From Garcia nutans (taxonomy: Eukaryota; Streptophyta; Magnoliopsida; Malpighiales; Euphorbiaceae), in contig CANTUV010000009.1 of assembly GCA_947685225.1 (NCBI GenBank), positions 5,208,001 to 5,272,000 on the forward strand: a DNA stretch of 64,000 bases, given 5' to 3'. The translations under genes were made by a program, and so were the position numbers. The notes under the pieces were generated by a model. The model was given only the letters and a program-made list of their open reading frames with translations. It had not been told where the DNA came from and made no database searches. Below, in pieces: positions 33,975 through 45,529 of this stretch (positions are counted from its first letter, which is position 1; every line of letters begins with the position of its first letter).

Positions 33975-34619
33975 TGTAATAACCTAATTTTTAAAATATT
34001 TTAAAATATTATGTAAAGAAATATATAAATAATAAAATATAATATAATCATAAAATATTTATATGATTACTAATATTATTTATTCATTAATATTTAAAAG
34101 AAAAATGAAATAATAAAATACATATATATTAATAATAATAATAACAATAATAATAATAATAAAAGAAAAGAAGAAAATTAATTGAAAGTTTTGCTACAAA
34201 GATTTGAAAAAGGTGAAAGATTTAAAAGTTAGGAGGAAAGAAAGCTAATTGAAAATTTTTAAAATAAAATAATACAATATATTATTAAAATAATAGAATA
34301 AAATGATGAGTATTTAAATTATGTGATGGAATGTTAGTGTTATGAGGCCTGTGCAAAAATTTTGCACACTTACCCGACCCATTGTGAGTTGAGTGGGTTC
34401 AGTCGGTTAGATTATACAAACCAGTCGAAATTAGATGGGAATTTTTTATTTTTAGCAAGCTCGAGTAATCGGTCGAGTGAGTGTATTTTACACCGATTAA
34501 AACCGAACTCGATCGACTATCCTCTTATCATATAATATATATATATATATATAACAGTATTATTTTATATGAAGGAAAATGATATCATTTGATGAACGTA
34601 TATAAGCATCTTAAGGGTA

Positions 34620-34885
34620 AAATTTACCCTAATATGTAATAACTCACTCAACCCTAGCCACCCACCTCTAATTTCTCTCTTGATTCTTCTATAGAATTTG
34701 AAGAGATTCTCTCTGCCATAGAAGAATTTCTAATCAGTTTTCTTACTCTTTGACTATTATTTTTATTCTCCAGTCGTCACTGTTCCTCTCCTCTCTAAGT
34801 TTCTGCTACCATCACACTTATATTCTCCTCATAAAGGTGAAATCGAACCTATTTAGGGCTCTGTGAGACTGAGACTAGGTAAGAT
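34620..34885 (+). other. Possible 5' untranslated exon of the hAT transposase
   Basis: A locally C/T-rich, more complex stretch ('aaccctagccacccacctct', 'cactgttcctctcctctcta') ends at 'gagactaG|GTAAGA', a good splice donor near 34880. It sits about 2.7 kb before the transposase coding region. This layout fits a leader exon, but it is only inferred. Confidence 0.35.
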
Positions 34886-36130
34886 TTTGAAACTCATAGT
34901 TTTGTTTTTTGAGTGATTTAAATGTTTTTTTTAATGAGTGATGACTTGCTTTTAGGAAAGAAAACCTTTTATATTTCTTTTTTTGGTGCTTTTGTCTCTT
35001 ATGGCTTTCTATTTTCATTTTGTTTTGAAGGTCTTATATGAAAAAAATCATTTCTTTTTACTGATTCAAAAATATCATATTTGGGCAGTTGGGTTTTGTG
35101 TTATTTAAATGATTTCATCATTTAGGATTTTAGATCTAGGTATGTGATGGTTGTTAGATGTATATCTTAGGTTTGTTTTATTTTTCTATTTGATATTTGT
35201 GATGATTATAAAATATAAATGTTATAAACAACGTTTTGTTTTAGATTTGCAAGTTTTTGTTGCGGTTAGGCTTAAAAATTGATAGATCTATAGATTATGG
35301 TAGGTTTTTTGAGTTTTGCAATTTGCATGTTATTTTTTATTTATCATTTTTTGCATTTGGCGATTTGTTGTTATGTAATGTAGTATGCAGTTTTTGGAAT
35401 ATGCTTATTGCTTATTGATCTTTAAGTTTTGGATGTTGCTGTCTATTATTTTGATTTAATAATTTTAATATGATCTGTTGATTTGTATTCTAGTTTTGGC
35501 CTTTCTTTTTATTTTTTTTTATTTTTATTTTTAACTTTTAAATGTATAATTTCAATAATTAATTATATAAAATATAAATGACTAATTCTTAATAACCTAT
35601 AAATTAAATATATAAGAGTCAATTATTAATTTTTTCAAAAATTTTAAATCATAATAATGTATAACTATGTATTGTTACTGCTGTACAGTGTTAGTGTATA
35701 TAGTTTATTGTTATTTATTTGTATAGTTTAAAATAATGTTATTTATTTATTATTAATTTTTATAATATATTATTTAAAATAATTTTATGATATGTATTTG
35801 TATAAATAAATATTATCTATTTTTATATAATTAAATAATTTTAATATACTTTTTACAGAATATAATTAAAAAATAATTTGTAATTTATAATATATTTTTC
35901 ATATTTGTATAAGTTAAAATATTTTAGAATAACTTTATTTAGACAATTAATTAAGTTTAACTATTTTCAACTTGTTTCAAATGATCATATGTTAGAATTA
36001 TTTACTGTATTTTATTTAATTAGTTAATAGTTATTTAATGTTTAAAGTTTAACAGTATGATTTTTTAAAATTTATACTATTGACTATTGAGTGTGTTTTT
36101 TCTTTTCTTTATATCTATCATAATGGCCAA
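34886..36130. other. AT-rich filler inside the hAT element
   Basis: T-rich and AT-rich sequence with no open frame, domain or clear repeat. If the leader exon is real, this would be intron. Confidence 0.5.
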
Positions 36131-36134
36131 TCTA

Positions 36135-36425
36135 GAGGGTGTTTCTCAAAACTTAAAAGCTGGTAAAAACTGATTATAAGCAGTTTTTAGATTATAAGTT
36201 GTTTATTTAAGTGTTTCTGAAAATTTAAATAGTAGATTATAATATGATTTTAATCAGTTTTTTAAAAGTTAGGTTTTGCTACTTTTTTTTAAGCACTTAT
36301 TTTTTAAGCAGTTTTGACCAAGTAAAAGACCATACTATCCCTACCTAATCTTCAATATTCCAAATTTGTCCACCTTATACACTTTAGTTCCCATCAAAAT
36401 TCTTTTACGTTTCTTCTTAAATAAA

Positions 36426-36465
<40 letters not shown>

Positions 36466-36732
36466 GCAAAATAAATTTTGAATTGACATTTAAAAAATTA
36501 TTTTTATACAATAAATAAACTCAGGGACAGTTTGATTATTTTGACAGTTTCTGCAATTAAAAACTGATTATAAGCTGATTTTATAGAAACACTTAACTGA
36601 TTATAAACTGATTATCAGCTGATTATTAACTAGTTTACAAAAACGCTTAACTACTTATTTTTAATCTGATTATAATCTAAAAATCACTTATTCACAATAA
36701 GCTAAAAAGCTCCAGTTTTGAGAAACACCCTC
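36135..36732. mobile_element. MITE (598 bp) nested in the hAT element
   Basis: Perfect 19-bp terminal inverted repeats (GAGGGTGTTTCTCAAAACT at the left, its reverse complement at the right) and a 3-bp flanking duplication CTA (36132-36134 and 36733-36735). The inside is AT-rich with many 'actgattataa' repeats and a (TTA)n array (36428-36465). A 3-bp duplication suggests a PIF/Harbinger-type MITE, though CTA is not the classical TWA. Non-coding. Confidence 0.85.
36428..36465 (+). repeat. (TTA)n microsatellite
   Basis: About 12 uninterrupted TTA units inside the MITE. Confidence 0.95.
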
Positions 36733-37035
36733 CTAATTACCTGACCACTAAAGAGTGAGGATTGGAGTGAAGATAGGTGAGTCCGACTCAGCGGTATATA
36801 TTTTATATCGTTATTTATTTAATTTATTTTGTTGTTTATATCATAATGTTAGTATATGTTATTTATTTTAACTATATGATTCTTATTGTATGTATATATA
36901 TTAATATTATATTAGAACAGTGCATACTTGTTATGATATTTAGTATAATTATTATGTTATTTGCATGTTGTAAAATTATGATTTGAAAATTTATTAATTA
37001 TTTTTTCTCATGTTATTTGTGAGAGGAGTGTAGAA

Positions 37036-37545
37036 TATAGTTTAGGATTTTTCTCTTAAATAAATTAAAAAATCAATAATGTTATTAAGTATTAAATAGC
37101 TATTAACTATCCAAATTACAAATTGATTGTAATTAATTTTACAATTAGTGTAAAATTTATTATGTTAAAGCAATCAAAACATAAAAATCTATAATACCCC
37201 TTAAATGCAATTAAAAATAATAAATTGGCAATAGCCATTTAATGTTAAATAAATATAAGTCCATAATTAATGAAATTGATGAATTGTCTATAGTTTAGGA
37301 TTTATTACTTAAATAAATTAAAAAATAAATAATGTTATTAGGTATTAAATAGTTACGAACAACCCATATAATAACTATCCAAATTACAAACTGATTATAA
37401 TTAATTTTACAATCAGTATAAAATTTATTATTTTAAAGCGATCAAAACATAAAAATCCTCAATAGCCCTTAAATGCAATTAAAAAATAATTAATTGGCAA
37501 TGGTCATTTTATTTTAAATAAACACAAGCCTATAATTAATGAGAT
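37036..37545 (+). repeat. Two-copy 253-bp tandem duplication
   Basis: 'tatagtttaggatt' starts both units (37036 and 37289). Both contain 'aaattaaaaaatcaataatgttatta'-like, 'ctatccaaattacaaa' and 'cttaaatgcaattaaaaa' in the same order. Non-coding, directly upstream of the transposase gene. Confidence 0.8.
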
Positions 37546-37591
37546 TGATCATTGATGAATTTTCTTAAATTCAGTTTAAGAAAAATGATCA

Positions 37592-39650
37592 ATGGTCAAT
37601 AACAAAATGAAGTACATTCTCAATAATAAATTAATCAATGAATTAAATAAAATTCAATGGCAGAGGTTGAAGAACTACCTACTACTTCAAAAAAAGAAAA
37701 CAATCTACATCCAGCTCCCAGAAGACTTTAATAGTTTGAGATCATTTTACGTCGTTGCCCAAGGAGGAGGTTGTTAATCCGACAATTGTGGCAAAAAATA
37801 TTTATGTGATTCCAAAGTTCATGGGACATCGAATATGGTTCATCACTTAAAAATTTGTCCCAAGTATCCATATACGTTGAAGAATGATCCTAAGCAACAA
37901 CTTTTAAAATTCAGTCCCAAACCATATGGATGTGTAGATTTAGGTGCTACCCTTCAAACATGTAGTGTTGAGGAATGTAGGAGGGCGGTAGTGGTGTTTG
38001 TAATTTGTGATGAAAAACCATTTAGGATAGTTGAGGGCTATATATTCAAACACATATTTTCAAAAGTTACACCTCAATTTAAAGTCCCCTCCAGGTATAC
38101 TATAGCAAGAGACTGTTTCCAACTATACTTGGATGAAAAATTAATGCTAAGAGCATTATTAAAGAGAGATTGTGAGAGGATTTGCCTTACAACAGATAGC
38201 TAGACAAGTACACAAAATTTAAATTAGATGACACTTACCGCTCATTTCATAGATAAAGAATGGAAACTTCAAAATAGAATTTTAAATTTTTGCCAAATAC
38301 CAAATCACAAGGGGAAACAATAGGAAAATAGATTGAGATATGCTTAAATGAATGAGATTGAAAAATTGTTTTACGATAATAGTTGACAATGCAAGCTCCA
38401 ATGATGGACCTATTGCATACCTTAAGAAAAAAAACTAAAATTTCAGCCAGTTTGGTTTTAGAAGGGGAGTTTTTACACGTTAGATGTTATGCTCACATAT
38501 TGAATTTAATTGTTAGTGACGGTTTAAAGGATCTAAATTCCTCTATTTTTACCATTAGACATGCTATTAGGTATCTGAGGGCCTCTCTTTCTAGATTGGC
38601 AAAGTTTAAAAATTGTATAGAAAAAGGATATCCCACATAAGTCAGTTGTTTGTCTTGATGTTCCAACTAGATGGAACTTCACTTTTTTAATGCTTGAGGC
38701 TGCATGTAAATTTCAAAAAGCTTTTGAGAGATTAGAGAAAGAGGATGAAGGCTTTTTGCAATACTTTTTAAATGATGACAAAAGAGGGGCAGCACTTATG
38801 CCATCCGATTGGGATAATGCGAGGGTGTTCGTAGATTTTCTTAAAATTTTTTATGAGTTCACATTGGATATATCGGTTCATTGTATGTGACTTCAAGCAA
38901 TGGTTTCCACTAGCTGTCACTTGTTCAATTTGAAATAAAAAAATGGTCGTGTAATTCAGAATCTTTATTAGGGATTATAGCCATGAACATGGAAAAAATG
39001 ACAAATATTGGGGGGATGTAGAAAACACGAATTCATTGTTATTTATAGGTAACATTCTTGACCCTAGGAAAACAATTGAGTTCATAATGTGGTCTTTTGA
39101 AGATATCAATAGTCTAGAGTTAGCAAAAAAAAAATGATTGATAGGATTAGAACTCAATTCAACAGGTTGTATGCATGGTATTGTAACTAATATAAGCCTG
39201 CATCAAACTCTACTAATGTGGTTCAGTCTAGTCAAACTTCAAAATATGATGAGGAAGAAAAAATTCCAGCTTCAAAGGCTAGGACAACAGTGTTTAGAAG
39301 TCATTTAAGGCAACAAGATAGTATAAATTCATAAAATAACTTAGAAAAATGCCTAAATGAACACTATGAATGTGGAGAGGATACAAATTTTGATGTCCTA
39401 GGTTGGTGAAAAGCAAATGCATCTAGGTTTCCAATTTTGTCTATATTAGCACATGATGTGCTTACTGTCCCCATTTCTATTGTTGCTTCAAAGAGTGTGT
39501 TTAGCACCGGACGGAGGGTATTGGATGTATTTAGGAGTTCACCATCTCTTAAAATGATAGAAGCCCTTATTTGCATTTAAAATTGGCTAAAGTCAATGGT
39601 TTTAGATTTTCTACACTCGAAAATGGTTAAAGCACTCGAGTAATGCAAGA
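37592..39650 (+). pseudogene. hAT transposase pseudogene (BED finger, RICESLEEPER-like)
   Basis: Encodes, in broken frames, a protein of the zinc-finger BED / RICESLEEPER transposase family. Seen in order: BED-finger remnant with CGKKYLCDSKVHGTSNM and HHLKICPKYP (about 37780-37870), with a stop between its first cysteines; PFRIVEGYIF and VPSRYTIARDCFQLYLDEK (about 38010-38140); ICLTTDS followed by a stop; HFIDKEWKLQNRILNFCQIPNHKG (two parts, 38250-38320); GEFLHVRCYAHILNLIVSDGLKDL (two parts, 38465-38540); VCLDVPTRWNFTFLMLEAA (38650-38705); SDWDNARVFVDFLKIFYEFTL (two parts); and the C-terminal hATC dimerisation block with LGW, ASKSVFSTGRRVLDVFRSS (39490-39545) and ALICI. At least eight stops or frameshifts make it inactive. 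Confidence 0.9.
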
Positions 39651-39849
39651 AGATAGAATCAGGTATCATGTTAGATTTTTTTATTACATTCCATAATCTA
39701 ATACTGCAAATTCTTTTAATTTCTTGTAAATTTTTGTTAATTATAGAACTGACTAGTAAAGGGGCAAAAAAGGTTGCAAAGGAGGTTGTAATGAGTAATT
39801 TGGATGTAAGACAATCTATGAAAGTTGAAGAATGATAATGTAAGTCTCT

Positions 39850-40115
39850 TATAACTTTCTTCTTCTTCTTCTTCTGTTTTTAGAGATTTGTTGTTGTTCT
39901 TCCTTACTTCTTCCTTTTTTTATTTGCCTTCAATTTTAAAAAGGTTTTTCTTTTTCTTCTTCTTTTTTGCCCACAATTTTTTTAGTCTTTCTTCTTCTTC
40001 TTCTTCTTCTTCTTCTTTTTTGCTCTAAATTTTAATTAGTTTTTCTTCGTATTCTTCTTTATCTTTTTTTTCTCCCTAAAATTTTGTAATAGTTTTTATT
40101 CTTCTTCTTTTTCTT
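39850..40115 (+). repeat. (TTC)n-rich stretch
   Basis: Several TTC/CTT runs (39862-39874, 39953-39967, 39988-40017, 40098-40112) follow the transposase pseudogene. Low complexity, non-coding. Confidence 0.85.
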
Positions 40116-40679
40116 ATGTTTCTTTTAATCTTTTTAGGAATTGTGTTTGTTTGATAGGTTTTAAGACATCAAGTTTTGTTTTGATGATGCATATAATGGA
40201 ATCAACAGGATATGGATGTAAGATTTATAGTGATATGACTAAATTTTTTACACAAATTTGCCTTTCCTGTATTTTGCTATTTATTTTGAACATTTTGAAT
40301 TTTTTTAATGTCAGGTTTGATAAATCAATTTTTTAGTATTTCGCTGCAGGATGCACACAACATTTTTTTATAAGTTGAATTCTTAAGTTGATCATTTGTG
40401 ATGAGTTGTTGGAATGTGCTCGAGTTATTTGAGATTTATTTTTTGATTTGCTGTTAGGCTTAATTGAGATTGAGATTTACTTAATTGAGATTTTTCGAAT
40501 TAAATGGATAAGGATTTTAGAGTTATTTGAGATTGTGTTAGAGTTTGTGATGAGTTAGTGCGCTGAAATATAGTTTTCCTCTTGCAGGTATGCTGATTTG
40601 CACAACTTAACTACAAAAGTACCTTGAGTTGTGTGTTGTGTATTTCTGTTGTTTTGGTGTGCGTTAACACTTAGCATTT

Positions 40680-41290
40680 GATTTAAAATTTTTTATATGG
40701 TGTGTTAATATGTTTGCACACTAAATTTGAAGTTGTGATTTTTTTTGTTGCAACCTTCATATGAATCATATGACTTGTATAAGAGATTTGGGGGGAGTTT
40801 TATACCTCAATTTTTTTTTGCTGTGTTAAGCTTTTAAAGTTTTTCTCTTTAATTTGTTGAGTTTAATGTGCACTTGATCTTAAATTTATTCTTTTAAATG
40901 GTGTGTTGATATGTTTTTGCACTATTAATTCAGTTGTGATTTTTTTGTTGCAACCTTCATGTAAATCACATGATTTGTATAAAAGACTTTGGGGAAATTT
41001 TGTACCTCAATTTTTTTTGGTGTGTTGAGCTTTTGCCAAAGTTTTTCTCTTTGGCTTGTTGAGTTCAATACGCACTTCATCTTAAATTTGTTCTTTTATG
41101 CAGTGTGTTAATTTATTTGTGCACTATTAATTCAGTTGTGATTTTTTTATTGCAACCTTCATATGAATCACATGACCTTGTATAGAAGAATTAGGAAAAA
41201 TTTTGTACCCCGATTTTTTTTTGGTGCGCGAGCTTTTGTTGAAGTTTTTTGTTTGGTTAATTGGTTTGTTGAGTTTGATGTGCATTAAGT
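40680..41290 (+). repeat. Three-copy tandem repeat of about 200 bp in the 3' part of the hAT element
   Basis: 'ttgtgattttttttgttgcaaccttcat' recurs at about 40735, 40934 and 41135. Each is followed by 'atcacatgacttgtataaga', 'ttttgtacctcaatttttttt', 'gagcttttg', 'tttttctcttt' and 'gtttgttgagttt' in the same order, with period 200-202 bp. Non-coding. Confidence 0.85.
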
Positions 41291-41998
41291 TATGGTTTTT
41301 CTTTTGCAGGTCTTATATTAAGTGATGAACTGATAATTACTTCATAATTTATATTATTGTTCATTTTGCATATATCATTTTTTTCCTTTAATAAATTAGC
41401 AAGCAATAAAATCATTTGTATTGATGATGTCTACTTTATTTTTTGTTTCATGGCTGCCTGCTAATTTTTGTAGCAAGATTGACTTTTTAGACTTTAGTTT
41501 TTTACAAATTTCATTTATAATCATGTATCTTGGTATCTAATTCTGTGGCATATCAATTGTACCATAAATATGAACTAATATTATGTTATATAGGTTTATA
41601 TGGATTTAGGATGAATTGATTTTTTATATAGATTACATCATGCTTGAATGTAATTTTGATTGTAAAATTTTACTGAATTAATAATTTCTATTTTAAAGTA
41701 GTTATTTAGAATAAATAATAATAGTTGAAAAAATATTAAATTCACGGGGTTGGCTGAAAATTTTTAATTGATGACTAAATAATAAATCCCAAAGAAAAAG
41801 GAACATTTGATAGGCCCAATATTCGACCCACCCATATGAATCCGACTGAACAAGAATTTCAAAAGGGTAGATTGAAATTATATGTTGATCGATCAACTTT
41901 AGGTGTATTAAATAGGCTAATACTAATGTTTGGTCGGGTTGATTAATTACTCAAACTCGACTGAACCTGACCCGTGCACACCCTTAAGTATTAGTGAT

Positions 41999-42883
41999 TC
42001 ACGATCTATTCTCTCTCCCTCAGTGGAGCTTTCTTTCTCTTCCTCAATGAAGTCGTTTAGGTCTTTAGTGCCAGTTCTAAATCTTGCACTAGCTGTAGCC
42101 CCAGATCTCTCATCCTCCCTTCCTTTTTTTCTCAGTTTATGTTTTTTAAGCGTCTCTTTTTGTCTTTTCATGCAACCAAAACTCCTAGTTAAAAACACCT
42201 TTGAATCCAAATATTTTGTGCTCTTTGGAGTCCTTTGTTGGTGTTGAAGTTCCAAGATCGCATCTTTTAACCTAAAGATGGATGTTTTGAAACTTTTTAT
42301 TCTCCAATTTTCTTCAGTTGATGCCACTCAGATCTCTCCCCACCTTCTTCTTCTTTTTTTTTTCAGAGAGAAGCTCCTACTGGAGTTATGGCTACACTTT
42401 ACCTTTTGGCATGATTTCTGATCTAGATAGGGTTTCTAGTCTTTGGCTTCTTTTAGGACCATCGGTCCTCTCTTTCCCTCAACAAAAACCAGATCTGAGG
42501 ATGTATGGGGGCAACAGAGTGGTTTATGTTCTTTATGATATGTTGTTCTACTGGATTTGGTGGATAATCTACAACTTTGCTCTATAGACTTTAGTTGTTC
42601 TTGGCCTTGATATTGCTATTTTCGACCGTTCTTTGGAGAGTGTCTTTTATGTTGAGTTCTGTGCCTTTCAACATGAAGCTTATTGAAGATTTTTTGTTTT
42701 GTTTATCATTGATTTTGTGGTTGCTTATGTCTTGTTTCTTGCACTATTGTTTTCTGCTCTTGTTTCAATTTGCTTTTGTCTTCTTTGGCTTTTTATTACT
42801 TTTAGTTAGATGCAGTGTTTTGTGTTTTTCGTTACCACTGTACTTGTGTGCTTTCTATTAATGGTATCCTTTTTGTTAAAAAA
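41999..42883 (+). mobile_element. Short LINE-like retroelement insertion (about 0.89 kb)
   Basis: It begins near 'tcacgatctattctctctccctcagtgg' and ends 'gtgctttctattaatggtatcctttttgttaaaaaaa', which resembles the 3' end and A-tail of plant L1 LINEs. It is flanked by a perfect 13-bp duplication (34330-34342, the left copy now split by the hAT insertion, and 42884-42896). Variable-length duplication plus an A-tail indicate target-primed reverse transcription. It carries a C/T-rich leader and no reverse transcriptase, so it is either an internally deleted LINE or a retrocopy of an unknown transcript. Its open frames (41930-42247 plus, 41947-42327 minus) have no recognisable domain. Confidence 0.7.
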
Positions 42884-44804
42884 AATGTTAGTGTTAATGG
42901 AAGTTATTTAATTGGAGGAGCACATGAGTTGTGAAAATTTTAAAAGTTTAAAATAAAATAATAATATAATATAAAAAAAGAAAAAAATTAATATATGATA
43001 TATGTGTGGGTGTGTGCAATGTGGGAGAGAGAGAAAAAGAATGAATGAGAAAGAAAGATAGAAATGAAAGAGAGAGAGAGAGAAGAATAAGAGAGAAATA
43101 AGGAGACAAAATTTTAACTAGCCATAATTTTATCGTTCAAGCTTCGATCATTGCCACTTGTCCATCTTGAATTCGTCTCGAGACAGAGAATCTAAGAAGA
43201 GACAAATTGCTGCTAACCGAAGCCAGAGGAAGTCTCCCCTCCCATTTGAAGGTAATGCTCTTTGCTGGTTTTTAAGTAATTTTTTGGCTGACTCTGACCT
43301 CCTTTATCGGTGAGATAGGTACTATTGGACTCATCTATTCCTAAGCTTTTATTTGGTATCTCATTTAAAATTTTTAGACTGATTTCAAATTTTTACTAGA
43401 ATTCGATCATGTCCCGCAGCTTCCAACGCCATTTTTGGAGAGTAAGGGAGAGTGATATATATTTTTGAATGTCTCTCTCTGAGATGAAGGCATTGGTACT
43501 AATTTATCATCGAATTCTTCTAATAAAATTTTTCAGCAAAACTCTAACGAGGGACCGATAAGTACTTCCCATGAGACATGTTATGTATTAAATATTTAAT
43601 TTCATATAACATGAAAATTATAGAATTTATAAGGATAATAATTAAGTTTTCAAAGTTTAATTCTAATTTAGTAAATTAATTAAGCAGAATTAATTATATT
43701 AGTTATCTATATTTTTGGAGACTAGTTGAGAATAAATTATATTGAATTTTCAGTCAGATTTTTCAATCATAAAATATATATTTCTAGATTTTATAATTAT
43801 TTTCATAATATTTTTATGGTATTTTTTTTCATAGACCATTTAGTACTAGACCCTACAGCTTCATGGCTGAGTCGTTAAGTTTTTTCACTTAAATTGTGAG
43901 CGATACTTTCTAATATATTTTCTTATATTTCATGATACTTTCAAATATTTTTTTTTTGTATTTCATACTTTCATATATAATGTATGTATATTTATTATTA
44001 TTATGCATTATTTAGAATTTTGGCATTTGCCTATGATTGCCAATTTATGCAATGAATATGATTTATGGTTACTAAATGGAATTGGGATGATATAAGACCA
44101 TATAGAATGTGAGTTGGATTATGAATATAAAATGATATGATATTATGATGATAAGTCCAAGACCTGTGTGACAACAAGGGTATTGTTATATTCAACACTG
44201 CTTGTCAGTCAGGTGCTACTGCTTAATCAAGGCCGTGACAGTGGACCCTATGTGTATTAGATTTTAAGAGACCATTTTGGATGAAGAGAGCTAGATAAAG
44301 GGGATTGACTTCCCAATTCGAGGTTTAGAATAGTTCATGTAGACTAATTTCTATCATTTGATGATTATTTGCTTTATTGTGTGTGTTGGAATGATGCATG
44401 AATATCCTTCATATAGAATCAGGATAGGAGACTAGGTATGTATATTGGCTAGTATCACTTGCTGAATTGCGACACTTACACCATCTCATTATTTTATTTC
44501 TCGAGTTTCCAAGATGAGCTTTGAAAGTAGTTCATTCAATAACTTTTTCTTTCTTTTTTGGCAGTGAAATTTATTTATAAATTAATTAGATATGTAATTT
44601 ATTATGTATTATATTATATTTGTACTTTATGAACTCCACAAATTTCATATTGTTAAAATTCTATAACTTGAAATTATATCAAATGATTGATTTTGATGTT
44701 TCAAATAGTTATGATGATTTGTCAGGCCGACTAAGAGTTGTGAAAGTTACATTCTTTCTCGTTCCCTAGTGCTGGTCATGTGCCATCAGGTTCGGATTGT
44801 GACA

Positions 44805-45529
44805 AATTTCATTATTGAGACACGTGTACAACATCTATAGTTTTCAGGTAGAGGGTCAATATTTTTTTATTAACCAGATTTAAAAAAAATTGGTAAACAC
44901 GTATTTAATCCCTATCAAAAAATAGTTTCAAATAACCAATTTGTATAGTTGAGGGACTCAATGTCATTAAATAAAAGTTCAATGGCTTAATATGCAAAAA
45001 CACATAAAGTTTAGAGTAAAAAAAAATACATTTTTCTAAAAATAATTATCAAAAATAATTCATTACATTCAATGACATTAATTCATATGAAAATTAGTAA
45101 AATTTACAGTCATATTTTAGTTTCCATTTAGATGTAAAGGAGAATGTACTTTTCTATATTCACTTGACCTTTATTTATTTTGAGAGAAATGAATAGAAAA
45201 AAATAGAATATAACTATGATTTTCCTCATTATATTTGTTTGGACAATAATAGGAGAAAGAGAGAAAAGAATATAAATGAATTTCTCATTTTTTTAAATGA
45301 AAAAAATAAAAGAGACATAAGTTATAAAATTACAAATTTATCTTTTATCAATTTAAAATAACGAAATAAAAATAATTTTTTATAAATTTTATTTTTTTCG
45401 ATATTAACTATATTACAAGAAAAAAAAATTTTCTTCTAACTAGTCAAACATAGACAAATAGCTGTGGACCAAACAAAATATAAAGAAAAAGGACAAAAAT
45501 GTAAAAACAAAGCGAGCAAACTCTATTTT
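44805..45529. other. AT-rich intergenic DNA, nothing recognised
   Basis: Begins with AATTT, the probable 5-bp flank of the LTR. No reading frame, repeat or RNA gene was seen. Confidence 0.5.

Larger units (their letters stand above)
34342..41990 (+). mobile_element. hAT-family DNA transposon (7.65 kb), RICESLEEPER type, decayed
   Basis: Terminal sequences are 'atgaggcctgtgca' at the left and, as reverse complement of the right end, 'tacttaagggtgtgca': imperfect inverted repeats of the hAT GGTGTGCA type, each followed by 'cccgaccc'-like subterminal motifs. The flanks TTAGTGTT (34334-34341) and TTAGTGAT (41991-41998) give an 8-bp target duplication with one mismatch. Inside are a UTR-like lead, a MITE, duplicated AT-rich sequence, a degenerate BED-finger/hATC transposase gene, and 3' tandem repeats. 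It inserted in one copy of the target duplication of the LINE-like element at its right. Confidence 0.8.
33975..44804 (+). repeat. 3' LTR of gypsy family C, split by nested insertions
   Basis: The LTR runs 33975-34342 and 42897-44804 (about 2.28 kb of its own sequence). It starts TGTAATAACC after a polypurine tract and ends GGATTGTGACA. The portion 43287-43862 matches 25865-26405. The other 8.55 kb consists of a short LINE-like insert and a large hAT element, bounded by a perfect 13-bp duplication of LTR sequence (aatgttagtgtta at 34330-34342 and 42884-42896). Confidence 0.75.

Noticed and set aside
41947..42327. 126-codon minus-strand frame over the short retroinsert
   Set aside because: Overlaps an open frame on the other strand, has no recognisable domain and extends into the hAT end, so it is not supported as a gene.
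42318..42861. Two plus-strand frames rich in Leu/Phe/Trp that resemble membrane segments
   Set aside because: T-rich 3' part of the retroinsert; the hydrophobicity follows from base composition.
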